From the NCBI GenBank assembly GCA_008973525.1, contig WACJ01000108.1, positions 806,001 through 870,000 of the forward strand: a stretch of DNA of 64,000 bases. Reading direction: 5' to 3'. The notes under the pieces were generated by a model. It did no database searches and was not told where the DNA came from. It was given only the letters and a program-made list of their open reading frames with translations. The position numbers and the translations under genes are program-made. This stretch comes from Stenopsyche tienmushanensis (lineage: Eukaryota > Arthropoda > Insecta > Trichoptera > Stenopsychidae). Each line of letters opens with the position of its first letter. Position 1 is the first letter of the stretch. Positions 46,243 to 55,840 of this stretch are shown one piece after another.

Positions 46243-47090
46243 CAGCCCACTCATAAAACTCCAGGGGGGAAAGCAACTCTACGTCTGTGGGCAATGCTGG
46301 AACCAAACGCTGCTGGGGTAACCCAGCTAACCCATAAGTTGGAACGTAGACCTGCTGATGATAAAAGTAAGTGGAATCTGTGAAGGGCATCACTACTATC
46401 CTCAAAAGCCTAGTGCATACAGGGGAGAACGACTTTAGGATGCTCGAACGGCGACTCATCTATGTGGCTAGGTACTACAAATCTTGCCACCACTGTCAAA
46501 CGGAGCTCGACAATGCCGAACACACCATCACTGACTGCTTAGACACCCCAAAGAAACACGCTGAAACAAGCAATCGGGGTAGCCAATCTCAACGTTGACA
46601 ATATGGTCGGGAAGAACTGGGACCTTTGGCGCGATTATTTTGAAGAAATTCAGAGCACCAAAGAGGGCAGTGAGAGAGAGCGGCTTTCCAACACTAGAAT
46701 AGGGCCAATTACTTAAGGCCAGACTACCTGACCTCCCGAAGCAATGTAGAAAACAATATTAGTGGGCAGAGAAGGACAAGGGGTTTAGTCAGTAAGAATC
46801 TGACACTACCATGGGATCAAACCCAGGGTGTCCCACAGGAAAAAATACTACAAATGATCGAACCGATACGAGTACCATGGGGAATGGGAGTCCTTGCAGT
46901 CTGTCATCTACTGTAGCTCCCTTCAAACTGAGGTTGGACTTGTGGTGGCAGTGACTCTACTAGATAGGGTCCATTGAACTTAGCATAACCTCTGTCTTTC
47001 CTTCTTCAATTTACCTTCGGGTACTCGTGGTCTGAAACAGGTCTTCCTGCGAGAATCTCGCTTCCCTTGGAGGGCGCGGAACAAAACGGG
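46243..47090 (+). repeat. module M, copy D (interrupted by R1)
   Basis: Forward orientation: CCCACTCATAAAACTCCAGG, GGTAACCCAGCTAAC, ATCACTACTATCCTCAAAAG, GGGGAGAACGACTTTAGGAT, TGTGGCTAGGTACTACAAA; then the R1 insert; then GATCGAACCGATACGAGTAC, CTCCCTTCAAACTGAGGTTG and TCGCTTCCCTTGGAGGGCGC. Between the last two blocks it has about 60 bp (GTGGCAGTGACTCTACTAG and on) that copy C lacks but copy E shares. Confidence 0.7.
46483..46845 (+). mobile_element. 5'-truncated R1 insertion with 10-bp target duplication
   Basis: A 363-bp R1 3' end lies between two copies of TACTACAAAT (46473-46482 and 46846-46855). The uninterrupted module in copies B and C has this site once, so the duplication is a true target-site duplication. 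The insert begins inside the coding sequence at the Cys-His motif (SCHHCQTELDNAEHTITDC), runs through GRNWDLWRDY-like residues and the 3' UTR (GGGCCAATTACTTAAGGCC), and ends with an A-run, AGGAAAAAA. This is the product expected of target-primed reverse transcription that stopped early. Confidence 0.9.
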
Positions 47091-47484
47091 TGGGCCGCAC
47101 TCTGTCTTCCCGCCTGCGCAAGATCCGTGTGGTCGTCCCGTTTTTTGACTTTGCAGAACAATAATCCTGCAAATACGAAATAACTGCCGTGTAATGCTTA
47201 ACGACCTTCAAAAATAGTTTCCTGATATTTCTTGAAGTCCCCTTGGTGATATTATGCCGAAAAAAATTGACTTTGAGAAGTTGTGTGCTCCATGGGTGCC
47301 CAGAATGCTCACACAAGAGAACTGTCAAAATTGCGTGACCGCCGCGTTTGAATTTTTGAACCATTTTGCACAGGAAAAATAAGCTTTTTTAGGACTCTTT
47401 AGCATCATGTGAATTTCAATTAAATACAAGCAATTTTGGAATCTATATAAATGTTGTAACGCAACTTTCTGGATATCTCTCGTA

Positions 47485-49026
47485 CCATCTTCCAAATGGT
47501 AATAAACGACGATTGATTTGCATCAAATTTTCAACAAAATTCCCTTAAATTCGTATAACCTTCAGGGCTGGAAGGTGCCCGGGAGAGATGTAAATATATT
47601 GGAACTATCCACATTCAAATTTCTACTACACAAGTAGTTGTTGACACGTGGATCTCAAAAATTTCAAAGGCGTCCAAAGCCTTCAGACTTTCGGGAATAA
47701 ATTGTTCAGGTTGATTTATAGCATCTTTATTTAGATCATGCCCTATATTGAACTTCCGACAATCAATAAACGTAAAGCTCATGGACGAGAGCACTCATCT
47801 TCAAATGGAAAATATTTATTTTATACTTGTATTTTATCTAATTCAAAACATAAGCACTCAATGTACGTAATGGATTCATCCTGAAAAAATATTTATGCAA
47901 AGCTGTCGAACAGGGTTAGAATAGGTGAAAGTCCCACTCGTATGAATTATTCAAACACAAATATGCCTGAAAATATTTTCGAATAATATCTGAATTCTGG
48001 AAAAGGGACTAATTAAAAATACTAATTATTTTCGAAATATAAAGAAATCGACGTGTTCAAAATTTTCTAGAATTTATTGGATCGTCTTTTGGAATTGTCG
48101 CTGGGGGATTCCCAATGGACCGCAATAATAACGCAATTACAGTCAATATTTCTATAGCGAGCTTTCAGGATATCGTTCTTCGACTTGAATAACGACTGTT
48201 TTATCGGCGGAAGAATGCGAATTTATCTAAATTTAGCAATCTATTCGCTGCCCTGGATCCATATAAAATGTCTCAGCTTAATAGATGCGTCCCGAGGGAG
48301 TACTCAATATAAAGTCGCACGCGGAGAGTCCACATCCACGTCTTAAATCCTAAGCCGCAAACAAATGGCATTATGCAAAGTGATATTAAACGCTCGGATG
48401 CAACAATGAGGTCATACATTATCACACGAATTGAAATAATTAACACCTTCTGCGCGAATGAATCATTGATAATATGCCATTCGACTACTAAACAAATTAA
48501 GAAATAATTTATAACCATTATTTCAAATAGACCATCTATAAAAAGATCTATCGGCATATCTTGGCCGTAAAGATAAAATTTTATTTTGGAATTATTGGTA
48601 GCATGCAACATGTCTAGAACAGTGATTCAACAATGATGAATTTGATAAAGGCCAACTGTTTAACATTGCATATAAGCTGTATATATATGATAACAGCCAT
48701 AAAGATTTATTTCATATATACAAAATAAGATAAATCATTGCTGTTTGCATCATCCAAACATTGTGCAATCCGGGCTTATATTGAGCGTGGGTAAGATGGT
48801 ATTAACACATTTCATTCATGAAGACATTAAGCGAACATGCTGAGGGTAGAGCTATCTTTTAAGCTTTACAATGTGAATAAATAATAATATTCCATTGGAA
48901 AATAAGGTCTATGGAGTGCTAAACGCCACATTGACGTTCATACTCTCACTGGATCGTCCGAGTGGTAATGCCACAGTGGCGTCGTTCCCTTAGCGTGAAC
49001 GATTTGCCATTCCCATGCAATAGTGC
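47485..49026. other. unique non-coding; candidate conserved region 48240-48610
   Basis: No repeat match. A 112-codon minus frame (48273-48611) lies in the GC-richer part and shows no domain. An octamer-like ATGCAAAG at 48374-48381 is noted without further support. Confidence 0.35.
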
Positions 49027-49310
49027 TGTTGATCTGAGCAAATTTAATTCGTCAGATTAACAGCGACATATTCCGTCTCTCTTTAGGTGAAATGTACTAT
49101 TTTAACAGCGCCATCTCCTGTGGCGCTGCGGAGACAATGCATCTCCAATTATCGCTTATTGCACGTGCACCGTTGTCGGTTGGGTAGTGACGCGCAGGAA
49201 GCGGGAGCAGAGGAGAGTCATAGGTTGGCCTTGGCTGTGGGAGGATGTCCTTTTCGCAGCCAGATCTCTCTCTCTCGTGTTGAATAAAAACTTACATAGA
49301 GAAGAGTCAT
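49027..49310 (+). repeat. LTR fragment (copy 10)
   Basis: TGTTGATCTGAGCAAATTTA, GTCAGATTAACAGCGACATA, TTTTAACAGCGCCATCTCCT, GTGGCGCTGCGGAGAC, TTGCACGTGCACCGTTGTCG, GGTTGGGTAGTGACGCGCAG, GGTTGGCCTTGGCTGTGGG, GCAGCCAGATCTCTCTCTCT and GTGTTGAATAAAAAC. It defines the first half of the LTR well and ends where MarB sequence starts. Confidence 0.8.
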
Positions 49311-49460
49311 ATCACGTTGTCGACTCATCACATCACTACCATAAACATCCATGAGCTTCCGATGGATATTCGCGACGTTATTATTCTGTAAAGTCAAAAA
49401 ATGGGACGACCGTGCGGATCTTGTACAGGCGGGAAATGGCGGGACTACGCGATGACTTTC
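49300..49460 (-). pseudogene. MarB mariner transposase N-terminal fragment
   Basis: On the minus strand: FLTLQNNNVANIHRKLMDVY, then GSDVMSRQRDM, the first helix-turn-helix of MarB as at 57218-57409 and 60260-60378. It is cut on one side by the LTR fragment at about 49310 and leads on the other side to module M copy B, with about 50 bp of unassigned sequence between. The frame is open for the 40 codons that remain. Confidence 0.75.
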
Positions 49461-49508
49461 CAAAGGCTCGCCACACCTCTTGTCTACCAGAGTTCAGAGA
49501 CAGAGACG

Positions 49509-50128
49509 GATAACAGACAACAGATAGCGACTAACTGGATTAGGGGATCATTGATGTGCGATCCCATTTCCTGCGCTGTTGCATGGTCTGTTCCGGGTTA
49601 CCCCGGACTAGCCACACAAATAATGTTTTCCACTACGCTACGCGCAGAGCGTCCAGGTGCCCACCCCTTTTGCTTCACGCCCTCCAGAGGAAGCGAGGTT
49701 TCTGCAGGAAAACCAACTTCAGACTATTGCACCCGAGGGTGCGGCGGAGGAGGAAGGATAACCACGAGTCCAACCTCAGTTTGAAGGGAGCTGCAGCAGA
49801 TGACGAACTGCAAGGGATACCCCTTCCCCATGGTACTCGTATCGGTTCGGTCATTTGTAGTACCTAGCTACGGAGACTAGTCGCCGTTCGAACAGCCTAA
49901 AACCATTCTTCTCTGTTTGCCTAGGCTGTTGAGGATAGTGATGAGCCTTTGACACAGTCTCCATCAACTATTGTAATCGACTGTTCCACACACCCCTTTA
50001 TGGGTACACAGCACAGGGTGACCTGCGCACCCAACTCATGTTAACTGGACTACCTCAGCTACGTTTGATGAGCAAACCGACGAGGCTACTTTCGCGCACC
50101 TCTACTCCACATCGTTACCTCAGGGGTA
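49509..50128 (-). repeat. module M, copy B
   Basis: Reverse orientation. Landmarks: GATAACAGACAACAGATAGC, GACTAACTGGATT, GGGTTACCCCGGACTAGCC, CTACGCGCAGAGCGTCCAGG, CCCTCCAGAGGAAGCGAGG, TGCACCCGAGGGTGCGGCGG, AACCTCAGTTTGAAGGGAGC, CCATGGTACTCGTATCGGTT, TTTGACACAGTCTCC, ACTCATGTTAACTGGACTAC. It ends near CCTCAGGGGTATGCC, lacking the ATGGGTGGGCATTGTGG end of copies A and C. Frames of 127 and 103 codons overlap here but are not shared by other copies. Confidence 0.75.
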
Positions 50129-52083
50129 TGCCGTATCATTTAAAGATAATCGAGTAACTCTAACAAATAAAATTGTTATTAATGTAATTTTTAGCACTAA
50201 TAACACGTGAGCAAACTTTTACGTTACACCGACTCGAACCGTAATAATAGGTTAATAATAAAATAGGTTTATAGATGATTTTGGATGAACTATAAAGTAA
50301 TGAGATATTGAATAATTTCCTTGGTAATTCCTTGGGGGATTGATGATTAGTGAAAATCAGGTTTCAAAATATATTTGAAATTCAAAATTAAAATAAAACG
50401 TTTTTCATTTGTTTTTTGTTCAACAGAAAATTTACACAATCTACATAATTCACTTATTTAATATTTTTAAAGTTTTTGTTTTTTTTTGTTTAAATTGAAT
50501 ATTATTATCGTTATTGTAATTATGTTTTGATGTTAACTGCATTTAAATCGTATTAGGAAATTGATTTTTTTTTGTCATTTATAATACGTTTTTAGGTAAA
50601 ATACATGGCACAGAGATCTGTGTTTTTATAATGAAATATTATCTCATGTAATAAATGACAAAAATAATGCATAGAACATAATACATAGCATATACACGAG
50701 TTTAAAATCTTGGCGACATAATGTCGACACACGAGTGGAAAGGGTTAAATATACTGTGGCTTTGTGCTTTGCTTGCGTTGCTTTTACTTTCGAAATTAAT
50801 ATGTGGCCCGACTTTGAAGACGTTGTAGCATTTTGCATTCCCATGTCATCGTTTGAGAGATCCATATATTTTAACACATTGCGGCATTCATCATATGCAA
50901 GGCTTACGCCAAAATGAATTCTTGTTTCAAATTATTTTTGAATAAAATAAATTTATTTGGCGGGCTACTCGAGAAGTCGAAATTTATGAGATTTTAAGAG
51001 GAGATAAAGACACCCACGCGCAAGAACGCTCCCTGGAGCAATAACTTATCTTTAACTTCAAAAACAACTGGTCTCTGAGGCGGTCTTCGTTGTTGTGTGG
51101 CTGCAATTTTCAGTTGTATTAAATTGGTTCCGTGACAAATATTGCTTCAAGCAAATATTTAAATGAATGAATGAAATGAAACGAATTATTAATTTTTAGG
51201 TAAAGCGGAAAGAAATGTCATTTTTTTGTTATTTGGAGAAAAAATTTTTTTTAATAAAAGCTATACAATATTACTCAATTAAATAATTTCCATTGCTTTT
51301 TATAATCGCCCTCCACAGATTAGGTGGCTTTTTAATGCCACTTTCGTAAAATTCAGCCGGTTTTCCACTTAAATAAGAATCCAAATGATCTTTCACATTT
51401 AATATTTATTTACATCATATGGCCGCATCCTTTAAAAAACCTGTCAAAATTATAAAATTGGTATGGTTCATTAAATCAACGCATGCACGAAAGATTGTCT
51501 TAATTTGCAAGCTAAAAACTATTTGTTCCACCATTGTTCTTGTACGTCATACTTTAAGCCTCTCTCGTGTATCGAAGCAGAAAATTAAATGTTCACATTC
51601 AGAATATGTATGACGAAGCTCTCTGTTTTTGTCCCGTGGAATAAAATGGCAAAATGGGGAGGAATTATATCTGTAGACGAAATATAGTACGCGTATAAAA
51701 AGTTTATAGCGATAAATCGCTCTATAACAATGAAAAAACGGGAGCTTTTATGTTAGGGTCCGTCGAGAATGGCACTCGATATCGCTTATCCGCCCTCGAT
51801 CGATATTGTTTCTTACATAAGAAATATTAATACGGCAATCCATTGTGTTTTGGGAATCAACAGGGCAAATGTGACATTGGATATAATTATTTTCGAACCG
51901 CCTTTCGAACTGCCAAAGTCTAATTTCTCCGGCAGAGTCTAAGTCAATTAATACTTTTGGCGCTCATAATTGAGTATTCAAGTTTTTGACGAAAATTACC
52001 CGTTAGAAATTTGAATAATAATAAAGCGAAGATGAAGTTGCGACTTCATTGAAGACATTTTCAGAATTTAAACTATAGAAAAA
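50129..52083. other. AT-rich, no gene seen
   Basis: Almost 2 kb without shared repeats or recognisable frames. Confidence 0.4.
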
Positions 52084-52329
52084 TACGAGGATTATCTAGA
52101 AAGTGAGGCTATAAGGGCTCCGGAGACTAAGGGGAAATTTTTGTTTCGTAATTGGTACACTTGGTGTGTTGGGGGATCCTAACAGTCAGTTTATTTGATC
52201 CCGTGTGTTGTCGGCCATAGTAAATTCTTCCCATGGAGAGGCCGTCGCGCGCTTTCGTCACTTCCTTTCCATGCAAATCCACGCCGTGATTCGAAATTAA
52301 TTCCACAACGACGAAGATAGCGTATCATG

Positions 52330-52385
52330 TAAAGTCAGCGAGCGGTTTATACTACATTGGTGTCAGAAGTGTTTCTTGTTATGAT
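52330..52385 (+). repeat. LTR end with tRNA-Leu primer-binding site (second type)
   Basis: AAAGTCAGCGAGCGGTTTAT followed by ACTACATTGGTGTCAGAAGT and GTTTCTTGTTATGAT is almost identical to 55135-55190. TGGTGTCAGAAGTG is a longer match to the tRNA-Leu 3' end than at 5936. The LTR sequence on the left does not match the 5.6 kb family, so this is a different LTR element. Confidence 0.6.
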
Positions 52386-52970
52386 GACCCCTTGTTAAAG
52401 GAGTCAAAATTGTTGATGATGTGGTTCTTCGCGGTACTGTCAAATTTCCGGAGACACTGCGCACTAACTGCGAAAAAACGACCAGAGGAGCTAGGAAATG
52501 GTTCTCAGAAGCTGACCTGGAGCTCTCAGTCTATAAAACCAAAACTATCTTCTCTACAAAACACGAGAAACTCGTACCCCCACGATTGACGATCGACCAG
52601 CATGAAATCAATTCTTTAGGTCTCAATACCTGAGGGTGCAAATTGATGACAAAATTCGATTCACTGAGCATACAGAAAAAGCAACATGGCCAGGTTACAG
52701 TGCAGAAGCGTTAATAGAGTGGATGCAGCATATCACACAGTATCAAAATACGCCATTCTGGTATTGACTGTCATACAGCCTACTGATTTGCTCACCCAAG
52801 AAAACAGGCTATGCAAAAAGAAATAACAACAATGAAAGCCTTGTGATTTATCTGGCTGACGGTGTAGCAGTTCCGATGGAATAGGTCCACCAAAGGTCAG
52901 TGGATACACCGACTGATCACAAACCTGGAAGAGTGGAACAGAAGAAAACACAATCAGTTGTGTTACCATT
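52386..52970 (+). pseudogene. R1-clade polymerase fragment inside composite C
   Basis: Forward frames give KIVDDVVLRGTVKFPETL, the catalytic box with IVDD in place of Y/FADD (both aspartates kept), then RGARKWFSEADLELSVYKTK, and in another frame SQYLRVQIDDKIRFTEHTEK. Later comes QSSKG-like, GQWIHRLITNLEEW-like and NQLCYHLTQT in broken frames up to 52980. Homology resumes after module M at 53691 as LTQTLTGYSYFGAYFHK. It is the third R1 copy with a different set of retained domains. Confidence 0.8.
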
Positions 52971-52990
52971 TGACCCAGACACTTCCGGGT

Positions 52991-53690
52991 GGGTATTAAA
53001 CTCCACAATGCCCACCCATAAAACCCCAGGGGGGAGGGAGCCAACTCTACTCCCTTGGGAACTGGTTGAATTCCTGGGGCAATGATGATGTGGAGTAGAG
53101 GTGCGCGAAAGTAGTCTCATCGGTTTGCTCATCAAACGTAGCTGAGGTAGTCCAGCTAACATGAGTTGGGTGCGCATGTCACCCTGTGCTGCGTACCCAT
53201 AAAGGGGTATGTGGAACAGCCGATTATAGTCGTTGGTGGAGACTGTGTCAAAGGATCACCACTATCCTCAACAGCCTAGGCATATAGGGGTGAATGGTTT
53301 TAGACTGTTCGAATAGGGACTTGTCTCCGTGGCTAGGTAATATAAATGATCGAACCGATACGAGTACCATGGGGAAGGGGTATCCCTTGCAGTTCGTCAT
53401 CTGCTGCAGCCCCCTTCAAACTGAGGTTGGACTCGTGGTTGTCTTTCCTCCTCCGCCACACCCTCGGGTGCAATAGTCTGAAGCTGGTTTTCCTCTGGAG
53501 GGCGTGAAGCAAAAGGGGTGGGCGTCTAGACGCTCTGCGCGTAGCGTTTCAAAGGGGACCAAAAGATCAGTGGAAGACACTCTGTGTGGCTAGTCCGAGG
53601 TAACCCAAAACAGATCTTACAGCAGCGCAGGAAATGGTATCGCGCATTAATGATTCCCTCGATCCAGTTAGTCGTCTATTGTTTGTTATC
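52991..53690 (+). repeat. module M, copy C (reference copy)
   Basis: The most complete copy, 700 bp. It begins GGGTATTAAACTCCACAATG and CCCACCCATAAAACCCCAGG, and ends GATCCAGTTAGTCGTC then TATTGTTTGTTATC. It is flanked by copies of the R1 sequence TGACCCAGAC.CTT.CGGGT (52971-52990 and 53691-53711), a target duplication of about 20 bp. No frame is conserved between copies, and no reverse transcriptase, transposase or TIR is visible. Long, variable target duplications argue for retroposition (SINE-like or a truncated LINE) rather than a DNA transposon. Confidence 0.75.
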
Positions 53691-53766
53691 TGACCCAGAC
53701 CCTTACCGGGTATAGCTACTTTGGAGCATATTTCCACAAAGCTTTTTGCTGTTGGCTGTTGCCTAA

Positions 53767-54030
53767 ATGTTTAGATCATTTGTACAGAATGGAGAAGCTT
53801 TTCTGGACTTTATCATGATGGAATATGAAACGTGGGTATGTCACTACACCCCAAAATCAAAAAAGAGCTGGCGGCGGAGGTTTATGACACCGGCAAAATA
53901 TGCAAAAGCTAGTGCCCCGACTGCAGAAATTTTAAAAATAGTTAACTTTTTTGTGAAGTATCCTTTTCAATTAAAGAGAATTTCAATTAAATATTATCAT
54001 TTTTCGATTCTATATATATGTTGTAACTTT
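53767..54030 (+). pseudogene. MarB transposase fragment with first catalytic block
   Basis: A forward frame of 96 codons begins FRSFVQNGEAFLDFIMMEYE, then TWVCHYTPKSKKSW. The GEAFLD.I..GDETWV..YTPESK block of mariner is clear, with the catalytic DE changed to YE, so it is inactive. The rest of the catalytic domain is deleted; the frame runs on through the 3' non-coding part (TTTCAATTAAATATTATCA) to the TIR. Confidence 0.75.
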
Positions 54031-54051
54031 ACTTTCTGGATAACCCTCGTA

Positions 54052-54720
54052 GAATAGACACCCATCACAGCGCGTTTATGTTAGACGACTTTATTAGTTT
54101 AGGGTAGACGAAAAGTGAAATGCTTTTGACGAATTATTGTACTGACAATTGAATATTTATTTTTGGAGATTTTTAAGCGCTTTACTTCGATACTGAGCTC
54201 CCAGGGATTGTTTGGAGGGAAAAGTCGACTCCGAAAACATTGGAAAATTGGACAAGAAACGAAAGCAATTAGCATCGTTTTAATGTGAGGCCTCGTTGAA
54301 TGATTAGATTTTTAGAAAAGGTAGTATTGAATGTATCAAACGATGCCACTTCCGCTGCCGGAAATTGTACAAAAGCTATGGCGAGAGCAAATAATATTTG
54401 CCATAATTTGAGCGAAAATTTTCACCCTCTGTTCTCTGCACGAGGGTTGAAAAATACGCTTTGTATATTTTACTGCCGCAATTAAAAATACTTCCAGCGT
54501 ATGCGTTGATTAAAAATGATTTTAAAATAACATTTTATTCACTTCAGGCACATTTTTCAATAAGATTTTTAATGCAATTTTCACAGCTTGTCGAGTCATT
54601 TATTGAAACTGGATCAATATACATTTATGATAAAGAAGCGTACAAATCGCATTTAACTTTCCATTATTGCTTACAAACACAGTCATCAAAAATTGAGTCT
54701 CCCGAATACGTACCACCAAT
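54052..54720. other. no recognisable gene
   Basis: A 105-codon frame at 54461-54778 crosses into the hAT-like repeat and is not supported. Confidence 0.4.
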
Positions 54721-55125
54721 AGGGAATCCAATCCCGGGATCCCGGACAGTTTTAGGTGCTCATGAATCCCGGGACTAGTAAACATAATCTCGAAAAATTC
54801 GGGATTGAAATTTTTATCTAATAGAAATCGTAAACCCACCAGCACGTTAAGGGTTACCAAATCAAGACATTTTCGCCGAAATCTGGACGCTTGGAAACAG
54901 TGATGTAACTACTAAATGGCGAGCTTAGGCGACGCCTAGGGGCAGTAACTGTCTAATCTATGTACAAATATATACAGCATATATATGTTTTTCAAATTGT
55001 TATATTAACCTTTCCCTACCGGTGATGTATTTACTACACCTCGACTCTAATAATGGGAATATCGTTATGAAATATAATAGATACGGGGTTTAAAATTTTT
55101 GTATTCCCCCGTAATATAGTTACGA
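54721..55125 (+). repeat. dispersed hAT-like repeat, copy 2
   Basis: Aligns with 19942-20296 from GGGAATCCAATCCCGG to GTAATATAGTTACGA. It has two extra stretches of roughly 25-35 bp (around 54865 and 54960) and CAGTGATGTAACTAC where copy 1 has CAGTGGCGTAACTAC. GAATCCCGGGACTAG and AATTCGGGATT are the subterminal-like motifs. Confidence 0.6.
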
Positions 55126-55190
55126 GCGGATCTTGTAAAGTCAGCGAGGGGTTTATATTACATTGGTGTCAGAAGTGTTTCCTGTTATGA
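55126..55190 (+). repeat. LTR end with tRNA-Leu primer-binding site (second type, copy 2)
   Basis: GTAAAGTCAGCGAGGGGTTT, then ATATTACATTGGTGTCAGAA and GTGTTTCCTGTTATGATAA, matching 52330-52385. It is joined directly to the right end of the hAT-like repeat. Confidence 0.6.
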
Positions 55191-55474
55191 TAATCTTCTG
55201 AGGAATTAATTCAAATTTAAAAGTTCTTTATTGAATAACTTCCAGTTATCCGAATACACAGGTTTCTTTTAGGGGCCATCATGTTTTCTTAGTTTCCTTA
55301 ATGACATATTTTACAAGATACGACCGTAGTCCCAGAAGTATCTGACTTTTATTTTTCAACACAGTGTCCTTTTAGCTCGATACACTTCTCTCAGTGACGA
55401 TCAATAGTATAATTGATGATTTATTTCCTATTTTATCCAAAATATCTCGATACGTACTTTTTATGAAGTGAAAA
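55191..55474. other. spacer, nothing recognised
   Basis: Unique AT-rich sequence. Confidence 0.4.
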
Positions 55475-55840
55475 AAAATTGCTTTAAAAAAAATCGCATA
55501 ACTTCAAAATCGCACAAAAAAAGTCGCACAAAAAGAGGTTCGAGTGTATATTATTGGAAAGATAAAATCTACACAGAACAATGATGACATTGATACTGGG
55601 TATACTATTTCTTCCGAAGAAAAGAGCGATTTTGAGTCATATCGAAAATAATTAAAATTTTATCAATGATGCAAGACATCTTTTAAATGTTATTTTTTAC
55701 TGTCTTATTGTTTTCCTGTTTTTTTTATTCACTTTTTTTATGCAATTTTGGAAATATTTTATATAGTTGTTTCAAAGTTATGCGGAACACATTTACCGCA
55801 CAAAAAAAGGTTTAAGTCTTTTTTAAACATTAACCGCCGT
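55475..55840. repeat. family Z pieces, inverted pair
   Basis: ATCGCATAACTTCAAAATCG and AAAAAGAGGTTCGAGTGTAT at 55488-55555 match the right end of the 12277 element. CAAAGTTATGCGG and TTACCGCACAAAAAAAGG at 55775-55815 read like the same ends in reverse. The middle (55560-55740) does not match. Confidence 0.45.

Larger units (their letters stand above)
46138..47484 (+). mobile_element. MarB mariner relic carrying module M and an R1 tail (composite D)
   Basis: Left edge at 46138 (CTCGAGGGTCATCTAAAAA resembles the MarB TIR), right TIR at 47464-47484 (ACTTTCTGGATATCTCTCGTA as two blocks). MarB sequence resumes after the module at about 47091 with the 5' region (GCAAGATCCGTGTGGTCGTC, TTTGACTTTGCAGAACAATA). 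It continues through decayed coding sequence: a DIMPKKIDFEKLC-like stretch, WVPRMLTQENCQNCVTAAFE and FLNHFAQEK (47245-47385). The catalytic part is deleted before the 3' non-coding end (TTTCAATTAAATACAAGCA). The coding order is conserved but frames are broken. Confidence 0.75.
52084..54051 (+). mobile_element. nested composite C: MarB mariner with LTR scrap, R1 and module M
   Basis: MarB TIRs at 52084-52104 and 54031-54051 match in 19 of 21 bases (TACGAGG.TTATC.AGAAAGT). The 5' MarB region (GGGCTCCGGAGACTAAGGG, TGTGTTGTCGGCCATAGTAA, GAGGCCGTCGCGCGC) runs to about 52325. Then come an LTR/primer-site scrap (52330-52385), an R1 polymerase fragment (52386-52970) interrupted by module M (52991-53690) and resuming at 53691, and finally the MarB C-terminal coding part (NGEAFLDFIMMEYETWVCHY then TPKSKKSW, 53790-53870) with the 3' non-coding end. 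Every part is broken; the order of nesting is clear. Confidence 0.8.

Noticed and set aside
49401..49867. 127- and 103-codon frames in module M copy B as a new protein
   Set aside because: The frames are not kept in the other module copies, and two overlap in different frames.
52733..53177. Minus-strand frames of 103 and 86 codons
   Set aside because: They are antisense shadows of the R1 fragment and module M.
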